In this document: positions 16,560 to 25,607 of the stretch, in pieces | Position numbering within the stretch: position 1 is the stretch's first letter | Layout: every line of letters begins with the position of its first letter | Source: Clostridium sp. 'White wine YQ' | GTDB taxonomy: Bacteria; Bacillota; Clostridia; Clostridiales; Clostridiaceae | DNA: 64,000 bases | Assembly: GCF_028728205.1 (NCBI RefSeq) | Contig: NZ_JAQYUU010000009.1 | Coordinates: 1 to 64,000, forward strand | Direction: 5' to 3' | Notes under the pieces: model-generated | Databases searched by the model: none | What the model saw: only the letters and a program-made list of their open reading frames with translations | Told to the model about the DNA's origin: nothing | Made by a program: the position numbers and the translations under genes

Positions 16560-19500
16560 ATGGCAACAAAGTGGACCAGTGAGCAACTTATGGCTATTGA
16601 TACTAGAGGATGTAATTTATTAGTTGCAGCAGCAGCAGGTTCAGGGAAGACTGCTGTACTAGTTGAAAGAATAATAAAGATTATTACCGATAAAGAAAAT
16701 CCAGTGGATATAGATAGACTACTAGTTGTTACTTTTACATCTGCAGCAGCAGGAGAAATGAGAGAAAGAATAGCAGATGCTATTTCAAAGGAATTAGAAA
16801 AAGATCCTAATTCTAAGATATTACAGAAGCAGCTTACATTGCTAAGTAGAGCTAATATAACTACAATGCATTCTTTCTGTTTAGATGTAATAAGAAATAA
16901 TTTTCATGAAATAGATTTAGATCCATCCTTTAGAATTAGTGATGAAACAGAAGGAACATTAATGAAGCTTGAGGCTATTACTGAAATATTTGAAGAGCTT
17001 TATGAGGCAGAAAACAAGGAATTTTTAAACTTACTAGATGCTTATGGTGGAGGAAAAGATGATAAAAGACTTCAGGATTTAGCACTAAATCTATATGAAT
17101 TTTCTATGAGTGGACCATGGCCTGAAAAGTGGCTAAATGAAAAGGCAGAAGAATTTAACATAACTAGCGAAGAGGAACTAGAAAATTCTAGCTGGATAAG
17201 AGTATTAAAGGAATCAATTAGTACAGAATTACAAGGAGTAATTAGGAATTTAGAAACAGCTTTAGATTTAGCAGAAAATTCTTCAGGTTTAGAGCCTTAT
17301 GGAGAAAACCTTAGGGAAGATATATCACTTATAAGGGATATAAGTGAAAAGTTATATTCTGCGAGTTTAGAAGAATTATATAGAGCAATTAGTTCCGTAG
17401 AATTTTCTAAACTTAAGAGAGTGTTAGCAAAAAATGTTGAGGAGCCAAAAGTTCAAGAGAGAATAAAGAAGGTAAGAGATGAGGCTAAAAAGTCCATGGG
17501 GGCTATTTCTCAAGAAATATTTAACGCCCCTCCAAAGGATATAATTAGTGACTTAAGAATTACTTATCCGTTAATGAAATCTTTGACTAAACTAGTTATT
17601 AAATTTAAAAATACTTATGAGGAAAAGAAAAGAGAAAGAGGAATATTAGACTTTAATGATTTAGAGCATCTTTGTTTAAAAATACTCATAAATGAAGAAA
17701 CAGAATCAGTAGTACCATCACAAGTAGCACTAGGCTTTAGAGAAAAGTTTGACGAAGTATTAGTTGATGAATATCAAGATTCTAATAATGTTCAAGAAAC
17801 TATAGTATCACTAGTATCAAGGAAAGAACTTGAAAATCCAAACTTATTTATGGTTGGAGATGTTAAGCAGAGTATTTATAGATTTAGGCAGGCGAAACCA
17901 GAATTATTCTTACAGAAGTATAACAGCTATTCTACTGAAGAAGGAAGTAAAAACAGAAAAATAATGCTTTATAAAAATTTCAGAAGTAGGGAAGAAGTAA
18001 TAAGTGGAGTAAATTTTGTATTTAAGGAACTCATGTCTGAAACACTAGGGGAATTAGAATATACTGAAGAAGAAGCTCTAAATCTAGGGGCATCCTATCC
18101 AGAAGCAGATATAGAAGAGGCTATAATTGGTGGTGCTCTTGAACTTCATATAGGAGAAAAATCTCCAGAAGAGGCTCAAGAGGTTGAAGAAGAAAATGAA
18201 GCTACAGAGGAAGAGGATGAAGATTTAACAGGTGTACAATTAGAAGCAAGAATAGTGGGGAAAAGAATAAAGGAACTTATGACAGCTAAAGATGATAAAG
18301 CTTTCATGGTTATGGATAAGACTACGGGAACTTATAGAAAAGTTAGGTTTAAGGATATAGTAATTCTCTTAAGAGCAACTAAAAATTGGTCAACTGTGTT
18401 TTCGGAAGAATTAGGGGCTTTAGGAATACCTGTATATTCTGATACAGGTACAGGGTATTTTGAAACTATAGAAATAAGAACTATATTATCACTATTACAA
18501 ATTATAGATAATCCACTTCAAGATGTACCTATGCTTGCATCCTTAAGAAGTCCTATTTTCTCATTTAATGCAAATGAATTAGGAGAACTAAGAATACTTG
18601 GAGAAAATAAATATTTTTATGAAACTATTCAAGATATAGTGGAAGATAGAATAACTGTATCTGAAGAATTCAAGGAAAAGTGTAATTATTTTATCACAAG
18701 CTTAAGTAAGTGGAGAAAAAGGGCTGCATATACGCCTATAGATGAATTCATATGGTATCTTTATATGGACACATCTTATTATGGATTTGTAGGGGCTATG
18801 CCAAATGGAGCTCAAAGGCAGGCTAACTTGAAGATTTTATTCCAAAGGGCAAAGCAATTTGAAACTACAAGTTTTAAGGGGTTATTTAATTTTATAAACT
18901 TTATTCATAAGCTAAGAAAGTCTTCAGGAGATATGGGAAGTGCAAAGATACTTGGTGAAAATGAAGATGTAGTTAGAATAATGAGTATTCATAAAAGTAA
19001 GGGTTTAGAGTTCCCAGTTGTATTTTTAAGTGGTATAGGAAAGAAATTTAATCTGATGGATTTAAATAAAGAGGTTATGTTCCACGATGAATTAGGATTA
19101 GGACCACAAGTTATAGATTTAGAAAATAGGATAACATATCCGTCCATAGCTAAGAATGCTATTAAGAGAAAAATTCTTTTAGAAACCTTATCAGAAGAAA
19201 TGAGGATACTTTATGTTGCATTAACTAGAGCAAAGGAAAAGTTGATTTTAACAGGATCAGTAAGTAATTTTGAAAAAGCAGCGGAAAAATGGAATTCTTC
19301 AGCATCAATGGGTGATGAAAAGATACCAGCAGCTGAATTAATAAAGAAGAGAAGCTTTTTAGATTGGATTGGGATAGCTCTTTGCAGACATAAGGATGGA
19401 GAGATGATAAGAGGTTCTAACGAAGTTTATAAAATAATTGATGGTGATAAATCTAAATGGAACATTAAATTGTGGATAAAATCTCAGCTTGTTGGGGATG

Positions 19501-20288
19501 AAATTTCAACTGATGTGGATAAAACAGAAGAAAAAGAATTATTTGTAGATAAGGAAATAAATAAAGTAGATGAAGAGATTGAAAGAAGATTAGGATTTAA
19601 GTATGAATTTATAGAATCTTCAATGCTGCCATCGAACATATCCGTGTCAGAACTAAAGAAAAGAGCTTATAGTGAAATAATTGAAGAAGTTTCTCAAGAT
19701 TTATTTAAAACTGACTTTATAGCTAAACCTAAGTTCTTACAAGAAGAAAGAGGATTATCTGCAGCAGAGAGAGGGACCGTTATTCATTTTTTCATGCAAA
19801 AACTTGATTTATTAAAAGGTAATACTTTTGGTGAAATAAAAGAACAGTTAGAGGAGCTTGTATCAAGAGAGTTATTAAGAGAAGATGAGGCAAAGGTAAT
19901 AAATATAAATAAGATAAAAAACTTTATAAATAGTAATTTAGGAAAAAGAATGCTCGAGTCAGCGAGTCAAGGGAAAAAGGTCGTTAGAGAACTTCCTTTT
20001 TATACGGAAATAAGTGCATTAGAATTTAATAAAGAGCTTGGAGAAGAATATAAGGATGAAAATATAAGACTTCAGGGAGTTATAGATGCTTATTTTGAAG
20101 AAGAGGATGGTATAGTCTTATTAGACTATAAAACAGACTATGTAGAGGAAGAAACCATCGATAAGATAGTAGATAGATATAGACTTCAATTAGATTACTA
20201 TACTCGAGCTTTGGAGAAAATTACTGGTAAAAAGGTAAAAGAAAGATATTTATATTTATTTGGTATAGATAGAGAGATTAGGGTATAA
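16560..20288 (+). CDS. addA: ATP-dependent helicase/nuclease subunit A
   Basis: 1242 residues. A UvrD/Rep-type superfamily 1 helicase with Walker A AAAGSGKTAVL (about 25-35), Walker B region VDEYQDSNN (about 401-409) and MSIHKSKGLEFPVVF, followed by a C-terminal PD-(D/E)XK nuclease (GVIDAYFEEEDGIVLLDYKT, about 1168-1190). It supplies the motor and one nuclease of AddAB. An acidic linker (about 530-560) rich in glutamate sits between helicase motifs. AGGAGGGGAA precedes the ATG within the end of addB. Confidence 0.95.
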   Translation: MATKWTSEQLMAIDTRGCNLLVAAAAGSGKTAVLVERIIKIITDKENPVDIDRLLVVTFTSAAAGEMRERIADAISKELEKDPNSKILQKQLTLLSRANITTMHSFCLDVIRNNFHEIDLDPSFRISDETEGTLMKLEAITEIFEELYEAENKEFLNLLDAYGGGKDDKRLQDLALNLYEFSMSGPWPEKWLNEKAEEFNITSEEELENSSWIRVLKESISTELQGVIRNLETALDLAENSSGLEPYGENLREDISLIRDISEKLYSASLEELYRAISSVEFSKLKRVLAKNVEEPKVQERIKKVRDEAKKSMGAISQEIFNAPPKDIISDLRITYPLMKSLTKLVIKFKNTYEEKKRERGILDFNDLEHLCLKILINEETESVVPSQVALGFREKFDEVLVDEYQDSNNVQETIVSLVSRKELENPNLFMVGDVKQSIYRFRQAKPELFLQKYNSYSTEEGSKNRKIMLYKNFRSREEVISGVNFVFKELMSETLGELEYTEEEALNLGASYPEADIEEAIIGGALELHIGEKSPEEAQEVEEENEATEEEDEDLTGVQLEARIVGKRIKELMTAKDDKAFMVMDKTTGTYRKVRFKDIVILLRATKNWSTVFSEELGALGIPVYSDTGTGYFETIEIRTILSLLQIIDNPLQDVPMLASLRSPIFSFNANELGELRILGENKYFYETIQDIVEDRITVSEEFKEKCNYFITSLSKWRKRAAYTPIDEFIWYLYMDTSYYGFVGAMPNGAQRQANLKILFQRAKQFETTSFKGLFNFINFIHKLRKSSGDMGSAKILGENEDVVRIMSIHKSKGLEFPVVFLSGIGKKFNLMDLNKEVMFHDELGLGPQVIDLENRITYPSIAKNAIKRKILLETLSEEMRILYVALTRAKEKLILTGSVSNFEKAAEKWNSSASMGDEKIPAAELIKKRSFLDWIGIALCRHKDGEMIRGSNEVYKIIDGDKSKWNIKLWIKSQLVGDEISTDVDKTEEKELFVDKEINKVDEEIERRLGFKYEFIESSMLPSNISVSELKKRAYSEIIEEVSQDLFKTDFIAKPKFLQEERGLSAAERGTVIHFFMQKLDLLKGNTFGEIKEQLEELVSRELLREDEAKVININKIKNFINSNLGKRMLESASQGKKVVRELPFYTEISALEFNKELGEEYKDENIRLQGVIDAYFEEEDGIVLLDYKTDYVEEETIDKIVDRYRLQLDYYTRALEKITGKKVKERYLYLFGIDREIRV

Positions 20289-20296
20289 AGATAAAG

Positions 20297-20336
20297 GCTG
20301 AGGCACTAAATAATTAGTGCTTCAGCTCTTTTTTAT
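20297..20336 (+). terminator. Terminator of addBA
   Basis: Stem GCTGAGGCACTAA / TTAGTGCTTCAGC with a 4-nt loop and T run. The convergent crcB gene ends inside it, so it may also serve the minus strand weakly. Confidence 0.9.
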
Positions 20337-20686
20337 ATCTTAACAATTATAGAACCTAAGTAAAATCCTAATACACCTAGAATAAGAGAACCAAAAATAT
20401 AAATAAAAGCATTTAACTTTTCCTTGTCTTTAAATAAGTTAAAACCTTCATACATAAAGGTTGAAAAAGTTGTATATGCTCCTAAGAAGCCATCAGCTAA
20501 AAGAAGCAAAATGTTATTGCTTACTCCTATAGAACTAACTATCCCTAATAAAATAGCACCTGTAACATTTATAATAAATGTTCCTAAAGGAAAAGATTTA
20601 TTAGATTTTTCGCTTATGTATTTTCCAAGAACATATCTTACGATACTCCCAGTTCCTCCGCCTAGTGCAACTAAAATATATGACAT
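20333..20686 (-). CDS. crcB: Fluoride channel CrcB/FluC subunit (second of pair)
   Basis: 117 residues, four membrane helices. The family signature is clear: GGGTGSIVRYVLGKY, GTFIINVTGAILLG (asparagine in helix 2) and GFLGAYTTFSTFMYE. Fluc channels expel fluoride as antiparallel dimers. Its start is 3 nt after the stop of a longer paralogue, so the two probably form a heterodimer. No fluoride riboswitch is visible; the pair is cotranscribed with the nucleotidyltransferase upstream. Confidence 0.92.
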   Translation of the reverse strand: MSYILVALGGGTGSIVRYVLGKYISEKSNKSFPLGTFIINVTGAILLGIVSSIGVSNNILLLLADGFLGAYTTFSTFMYEGFNLFKDKEKLNAFIYIFGSLILGVLGFYLGSIIVKI

Positions 20687-20689
20687 CTA

Positions 20690-21139
20690 TTAAACCTCCT
20701 CATCTATTGAAGCTTCAGCATCTATTTCATTTAAAGTATTATTCTTAAGTATTAGCTTAGAAATAACCTTTCTAGTAAAAAGGACTCCTAAGTAAGCTGA
20801 TATTAGTCCAAGAATAACTGAAGAAAATAAATAGAATATAGAAGAATAATAGTGTCCTTGGCGTATTAGATTAACAGATTCCTTACATATAGTAGAGAAT
20901 GTTGTAAAAGCTCCAAGGAAACCGGTGGCTATCCCTAGTCTTATATTTACATTAAAGTCGTAAACTTCTATTGAAGTTGTTAAAACTAATGCTAAAATAA
21001 AACTTCCACAAATATTTATAGCTAGTGTATTTAGAGGAATAACTCCAGAATAGAAGCTTGTAATATCAATATTTTTTATTAAATATCTTAAAATAGCTCC
21101 GAGCATTCCACCTATAAATATAAAAACGTATTTTTTCAT
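20690..21139 (-). CDS. crcB: Fluoride channel CrcB/FluC subunit (first of pair)
   Basis: 149 residues with four membrane helices and the same signatures as its neighbour: GGMLGAILRYLIK, NTLAINICGSFILA and GFLGAFTTFSTICKE. It is longer, with an acidic C-terminal tail (NEIDAEASIDEEV). The ATG overlaps the upstream TGA in an ATGA junction, so it is translationally coupled. Paired short and long FluC subunits are typical of clostridia. Confidence 0.92.
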   Translation of the reverse strand: MKKYVFIFIGGMLGAILRYLIKNIDITSFYSGVIPLNTLAINICGSFILALVLTTSIEVYDFNVNIRLGIATGFLGAFTTFSTICKESVNLIRQGHYYSSIFYLFSSVILGLISAYLGVLFTRKVISKLILKNNTLNEIDAEASIDEEV

Positions 21140-22491
21140 AAGTTATTGTCAGTCCTTTTTTTATAATATTCAGTAGCAAGTGATATTAATGTGTCTTTAT
21201 CATTGAGATTTGGATCTTCAAGAACCCTATCCATTAAGTAGTCTAAAATAACGCCAACTTCTTTACTAGGTTTTAAGTTTAGAGAATCCATGATTACTTT
21301 ACCATTTACCTTTAATGAATTTTTACTTAAAGGTTCAGAAGATTCTAGTATTTCTTTAGTTCTCTTTTCCATATAGTCTAAGTCAGACAAAACCTTAAAT
21401 GGGGGAGCTGATGATAAAATATCGGCCCGCTGTAATTCAAATAAATCAAAAACTAAGTCTATGGAAACCCTATTAATTAACCTTTTTAGTGCAGCATCTG
21501 TAGGATTGAACAAAATATTCATATGTTCCTTAACTAAGATAGATGCTTTATTAATAGTATCATTATCAAATGTTAGCCTTTTTAAAATACTTACGCACAT
21601 TTCAGCTCCAATATTTTGATGATTGTAAAAGTGTCCGTGACCATCTTCTCCAATAAAGAAGCAAGGAGGTTTAGCTATATCATGAAATAAGGCTGCTACC
21701 CTTAAGTGAACTTTATTAGGAACCATATCAACAACAGAGAGTGTATGTTCAAACACATCCTTATTATGATATGGAGTTTTTTGATCAAAATCAACAGTAG
21801 CTTGAAGTTCAGGTAGTATATGCTTAAGTATACCAGTAGAATTTAATAACCTTAAACCACTAGTAGGATATGATGAAGTTAAAATCTTAAGGAATTCTTC
21901 TCTTATTCTCTCTGAGCTTATATTAAGAATGAGTTCAGAATTTTTTTCAATTGCTTCTAGAGTATCTTTTTCAATACTAAAACCTAGTTGGCAAGAAAAA
22001 CGAATAGCTCTTAGCATTCTTAAGGCATCTTCTTGAAATCTTTTATTTGCATCTCCAACAGCTCGTATAAGCTTTGAATTTAAATCATCTATGCCATTAA
22101 AATAATCCATTAAACCATCTGTTTCATTATATGCAAAAGCATTTATAGTGAAATCTCTTCGAGCTAAATCTTCTTTGAGAGAGGAAACAAATTTTACTTC
22201 TTCTGGTCTTCTATTGTCTTTATATTCCCCATCAATTCTATAGGTAGTAACTTCAAAAGGAATAGAATTCTTCATTACTGTTACAGTTCCATGCTTTAGA
22301 CCAGTAGGGATTGTTTTATCAAAGATTCTTATAACATCCTCCGGAAGAGCATTTGTTGTTATATCGAAATCCTTTGGAGCTAAGGATAATAAGGAATTTC
22401 TAACTGATCCACCAACTAAAAAGCCCTCAAAGCCATTATCCTTTAATTTATCTATAATATACTTAACTTCATTGGGGTAAGAAATAAACAT
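21136..22491 (-). CDS. CCA tRNA nucleotidyltransferase / poly(A) polymerase family, with HD domain
   Basis: 451 residues. Class II nucleotidyltransferase: GFEGFLVGGSVRNSLL (flexible loop), PKDFDITTNA (catalytic DxD), RRDFTINAFAY, and RFQEDALRMLRAIRF. A C-terminal HD domain follows (about 245-330, LFHDIAKP). All four tRNA types in this window already encode CCA, so its role is probably tRNA end repair. I moved the start to the ATG at 22491, with GAGGTG 6 nt upstream; a GTG at 22500 lies in that site. Confidence 0.9.
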   Translation of the reverse strand: MFISYPNEVKYIIDKLKDNGFEGFLVGGSVRNSLLSLAPKDFDITTNALPEDVIRIFDKTIPTGLKHGTVTVMKNSIPFEVTTYRIDGEYKDNRRPEEVKFVSSLKEDLARRDFTINAFAYNETDGLMDYFNGIDDLNSKLIRAVGDANKRFQEDALRMLRAIRFSCQLGFSIEKDTLEAIEKNSELILNISSERIREEFLKILTSSYPTSGLRLLNSTGILKHILPELQATVDFDQKTPYHNKDVFEHTLSVVDMVPNKVHLRVAALFHDIAKPPCFFIGEDGHGHFYNHQNIGAEMCVSILKRLTFDNDTINKASILVKEHMNILFNPTDAALKRLINRVSIDLVFDLFELQRADILSSAPPFKVLSDLDYMEKRTKEILESSEPLSKNSLKVNGKVIMDSLNLKPSKEVGVILDYLMDRVLEDPNLNDKDTLISLATEYYKKRTDNNL

Positions 22492-22543
22492 AAATATCAC
22501 CTCAAATATTCTAAAATAAATATTTAAACTTATTCTACTATAA

Positions 22544-22580
22544 ATAAAAGGGATGTATCAAATTAATTTAATACATCCCT
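22544..22580 (-). terminator. Terminator of the L,D-transpeptidase gene
   Basis: Stem GGGATGTAT / ATACATCCC, extended by AT pairs, followed on the minus strand by a T-rich run. It separates the transpeptidase gene from the downstream nucleotidyltransferase gene. Confidence 0.8.
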
Positions 22581-22587
22581 CTAAAGG

Positions 22588-23766
22588 TTAATTAATTATA
22601 ACTTTAGTTCCTTTATTTATAGTATCATATAGCCATTTTGCATCCTCTATAGATAAACGAACACAACCATGTGATAATGGAGATCCTAATGAAGGGTCAA
22701 TAACTGTCTTTTTATCTTCCTCGAAAGGAACTGAATGAAATAAATAGTCGCCCTGGAACTGAATCCAGTATTTAGCTCCTTGCTTATATTTCTCAGAATA
22801 GAACCAATCACCTTTTTCTTGAACTTGAAAAACTCCTTTTGGAGTATCTGAATCATCTTTACCTGTTGAACAAGAAAGAGTCTTTGATAGTTTCCAATTA
22901 TTTTTTATTCCTTTAAAAACATAGGTCTTTTGATCTGCGATATTAACATAAAGCAGATAAGAGGTTAAGCTAGTAAGATTTAGTGTATTAATATTGCTAA
23001 GGCTTACTGCTAATGGAGTTGTTGATGCAGCCTTTGAAGAATCAGATTTATTTTTACTTGCTAAGTAATCAGCTTTTTGTTTTTCATAGGATGCAATAGT
23101 ATCAGAGATTTCCTTATCATCATTATAATAATCCTTTAAATCAGATTTTATTAGATTTATAGCATCAGTATAATATTTATTGCTCGCTAAGTCATTCGCC
23201 TTATCTAGAGTAGCCTTTTTAAGCTTATCAAAGTAAGTTTTTTTATAGTCTAAAGCTAATTTATAATTTGAATCGTACTCAGAAACTTTTGAAAAACTGG
23301 TGATTGAAGTTTTGTAATCTTCACTTTTAATAGCATTTAAGCCCGCCTGAAAGTTTTTATTTGACTCCTTAATGGAAGGTAATGTTGCTTTGAAATCTTC
23401 TATCTCCTTTGAAAAAAGTCCATAATAATCAATTTTTGATATTAAATAAAGTGTTTCACTTTCTGAAATTTCAGCATTTTTATATGATTTAATAGTGTTA
23501 TTTAGAGAATCACTTAAAAAATTTTTTAAATCTCCTGTAAACATTAAAAGCTTAACAGGATTATATGTCTGACTAGATATAGCTATTCTACTAGCTTCAG
23601 CATAATCTCCATCATTAAACTTTGATTTGAAATTTTGAATTAAGTAAGTGTAATTTACTACTGAAAAAATAACTAAGGAGGTAGATATGGATAATACTAA
23701 AACGTAGGATAATATAAAAACTTTGTTTTTATTTATAAGAGATTTAATAGAGAATTTTTTATTCAT
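22588..23766 (-). CDS. L,D-transpeptidase (YkuD domain) with N-terminal membrane anchor
   Basis: 392 residues. A membrane segment (VFILSYVLVLSISTSLVIFSVV) near 15-36 anchors the protein outside the cell. A helical region with repeated FNDGDYAEAS- and AGLNAIKSEDYKTS-like units resembling TPR repeats precedes a C-terminal YkuD domain with LFHSVPF and SPLSHGCVRLS (catalytic cysteine about 367). It cross-links or attaches proteins to peptidoglycan. The start is the ATG at 23766, preceded by AGGAGGGC; the longer reading frame adds 15 residues without a site. Confidence 0.88.
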   Translation of the reverse strand: MNKKFSIKSLINKNKVFILSYVLVLSISTSLVIFSVVNYTYLIQNFKSKFNDGDYAEASRIAISSQTYNPVKLLMFTGDLKNFLSDSLNNTIKSYKNAEISESETLYLISKIDYYGLFSKEIEDFKATLPSIKESNKNFQAGLNAIKSEDYKTSITSFSKVSEYDSNYKLALDYKKTYFDKLKKATLDKANDLASNKYYTDAINLIKSDLKDYYNDDKEISDTIASYEKQKADYLASKNKSDSSKAASTTPLAVSLSNINTLNLTSLTSYLLYVNIADQKTYVFKGIKNNWKLSKTLSCSTGKDDSDTPKGVFQVQEKGDWFYSEKYKQGAKYWIQFQGDYLFHSVPFEEDKKTVIDPSLGSPLSHGCVRLSIEDAKWLYDTINKGTKVIIN

Positions 23767-23892
23767 ATAAAGCCCTCCTAATTGGAAAAATTTATTAAGA
23801 TTATTGACCAAAAACTTAAAGAATAAACAAAAGAAAGATATTATAAATTTTTTTAATGGTTAGAATAATAACTAAAGTAGTACATATTCCAT

Positions 23893-23934
23893 AGGAGGTG
23901 AAATTTAGCCAAATATATAATTTGGTATTAAGTT
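23893..23934 (+). promoter_or_regulatory. Distant ribosome binding site with intervening hairpin
   Basis: AGGAGGTG at 23893-23900 is far stronger than anything nearer the ATG at 23935. Between them is the inverted repeat CCAAAT / ATTTGG (23909-23925). If it folds, the effective spacing falls from 34 to about 17 nt. There is a stop codon in frame just before the ATG, so no earlier start is possible. Confidence 0.5.
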
Positions 23935-24714
23935 ATGGAGAAAATTAATTTTTTTAAAAAGATTTACATAAGCATTATTAAGCCAAAGGATTACTATATT
24001 TTAATTAGAGAAACAGTAATTAAGGCTATCATATATATGATGATACTAACATTAATAACAGGAGTTATAAGCTTTATAGTACCAGCCATGGGATATTATA
24101 AATTCATATCGCTAATGGAAGGTGAAATAAATAATGGATTTCCTGAATTCACTCTTAAGGATGGAATCTTAGATGTAAAAGAAAGAGAGCCCATAGTAAT
24201 ATCAAAGAAAAATAAGCCTACTATTATAATTGACACGTCAGGAAATACTTCAGAAAACGTGCTTAATAAGTATGATAAATGTATACTTATTTTAAAGGAC
24301 AGGGCTATTTCAAAGAGAAATAGATATAAAATAGATAGAGCCACATATGATTTCCTAGATGGAATAAGTTTAGATAAGAGAAAAGCTCAACAACTTATTC
24401 CTAGGTTAAAATACGTAGTGTACTTAATAGTATTTTTAACACCTTTATTAATTGTTATATTAAATTTATTTTTGGCACTTATGGTATCATTAATTGGAAC
24501 ATTAATTAATGCAGTACTTAGGTGGCCGCTAGAATATAAAACCATTTATAAAATATCAATTTACTCTATAACACTGCCCATTATTATAGCGGCTATTCTT
24601 AGAGTAACAGGATTATCGATAAGTTATAGATATTATTTTTATATATTAATTGGAGGAGTATATGTAATAATTTCAATGACTAGAGGGCTAAAGAAAATAG
24701 TTGAAAATACATAA
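23935..24714 (+). CDS. DUF1189 family membrane protein
   Basis: 259 residues. It opens FFKKIYISIIKPKDYYILIRE and a first membrane helix, then an extracytoplasmic segment with the family pattern GILDVKEREPIV...IIIDTSG, then four C-terminal helices. DUF1189 proteins are poorly understood membrane proteins of Firmicutes. A second member follows 68 nt downstream in its own transcription-capable spacing. Its start lacks a normal Shine-Dalgarno sequence (see the leader entry). Confidence 0.8.
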   Translation: MEKINFFKKIYISIIKPKDYYILIRETVIKAIIYMMILTLITGVISFIVPAMGYYKFISLMEGEINNGFPEFTLKDGILDVKEREPIVISKKNKPTIIIDTSGNTSENVLNKYDKCILILKDRAISKRNRYKIDRATYDFLDGISLDKRKAQQLIPRLKYVVYLIVFLTPLLIVILNLFLALMVSLIGTLINAVLRWPLEYKTIYKISIYSITLPIIIAAILRVTGLSISYRYYFYILIGGVYVIISMTRGLKKIVENT

Positions 24715-24782
24715 TTCTATAGGTATTTGCATGTAAATAATGTATAATAATAATACATGGAAAATTAAGGGGGAATTATATA

Positions 24783-25589
24783 GTGGAAAAATTAAACATT
24801 TTTCAAAAGTTTATATATAGTATCACCAATATAAAAAGTTATATAGTATTTTTAAGAGAAAAGACTGCTAAGGGAGTATTATATATATTATTATTAAGCG
24901 TAATTTTTGGGGGAATTAAAGGTTATGATGTATCAAGGGATGTAAAAATCTATTTTGATAATGCAAGAACATATTTAGAAGAAAATAAAGATAATTTTAA
25001 ACTTGAAAATGGAAAATTAACTATAGGAACAAGACCTATTCTAAAAGAAGAACAGAATACACTATTATTTATAGATACAAGTTATGATTATGATCAATAT
25101 GATCAAAATAAACTTGCTCAATTAAACTTAGAGAAGTATATGACATCTACCCTTATATTTAGAGATAGAGTTGTAGTAAATAACAATGGAAAACAAACAG
25201 TTCAAAAATTTTCAGAACTTGGTTTTAACCTAGATGTTAATATGATAATAAATATATTATCAGCAACTACACTTGTAATGATAATTTTAACTATATTTAC
25301 AATAATTCAAGTGTTTATTGGAAATATATTATGGGCAGTAGTACTAGCTTTAGCAGGACTCAGCGCAGCTTATTGGCTTAAAGTTAAGATTAGATTTAAA
25401 GGCTTATATAGAATTTCATTGTATACATTAACTACATCTATAATTTTAGATACCATCTTATTTTTAACCAGAGTAGTTATACCATTTTTTGATATTATAT
25501 ATATAGCTATAGCTTTCGTATATTTAATTTTAGCTTTGAAGCATATAAAAGAAGAAGTTTCAGAAGAAGAATTATTTATTATTGGATAA
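24783..25589 (+). CDS. DUF1189 family membrane protein (paralogue)
   Basis: 268 residues with the same plan as its neighbour: FQKFIYSITNIKSYIVFLREK, one helix, an outer segment NGKLTIGTRPILKEEQ...LLFIDTSYDYD, then four helices. Sequence identity to the first copy is low outside these motifs, so the duplication is old. The start is GTG at 24783 with AGGGGGAA upstream. It ends 18 nt before pepT and is likely cotranscribed with it. Confidence 0.8.
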   Translation: MEKLNIFQKFIYSITNIKSYIVFLREKTAKGVLYILLLSVIFGGIKGYDVSRDVKIYFDNARTYLEENKDNFKLENGKLTIGTRPILKEEQNTLLFIDTSYDYDQYDQNKLAQLNLEKYMTSTLIFRDRVVVNNNGKQTVQKFSELGFNLDVNMIINILSATTLVMIILTIFTIIQVFIGNILWAVVLALAGLSAAYWLKVKIRFKGLYRISLYTLTTSIILDTILFLTRVVIPFFDIIYIAIAFVYLILALKHIKEEVSEEELFIIG

Positions 25590-25607
25590 AGAAAAAGGAG
25601 AAATTAA

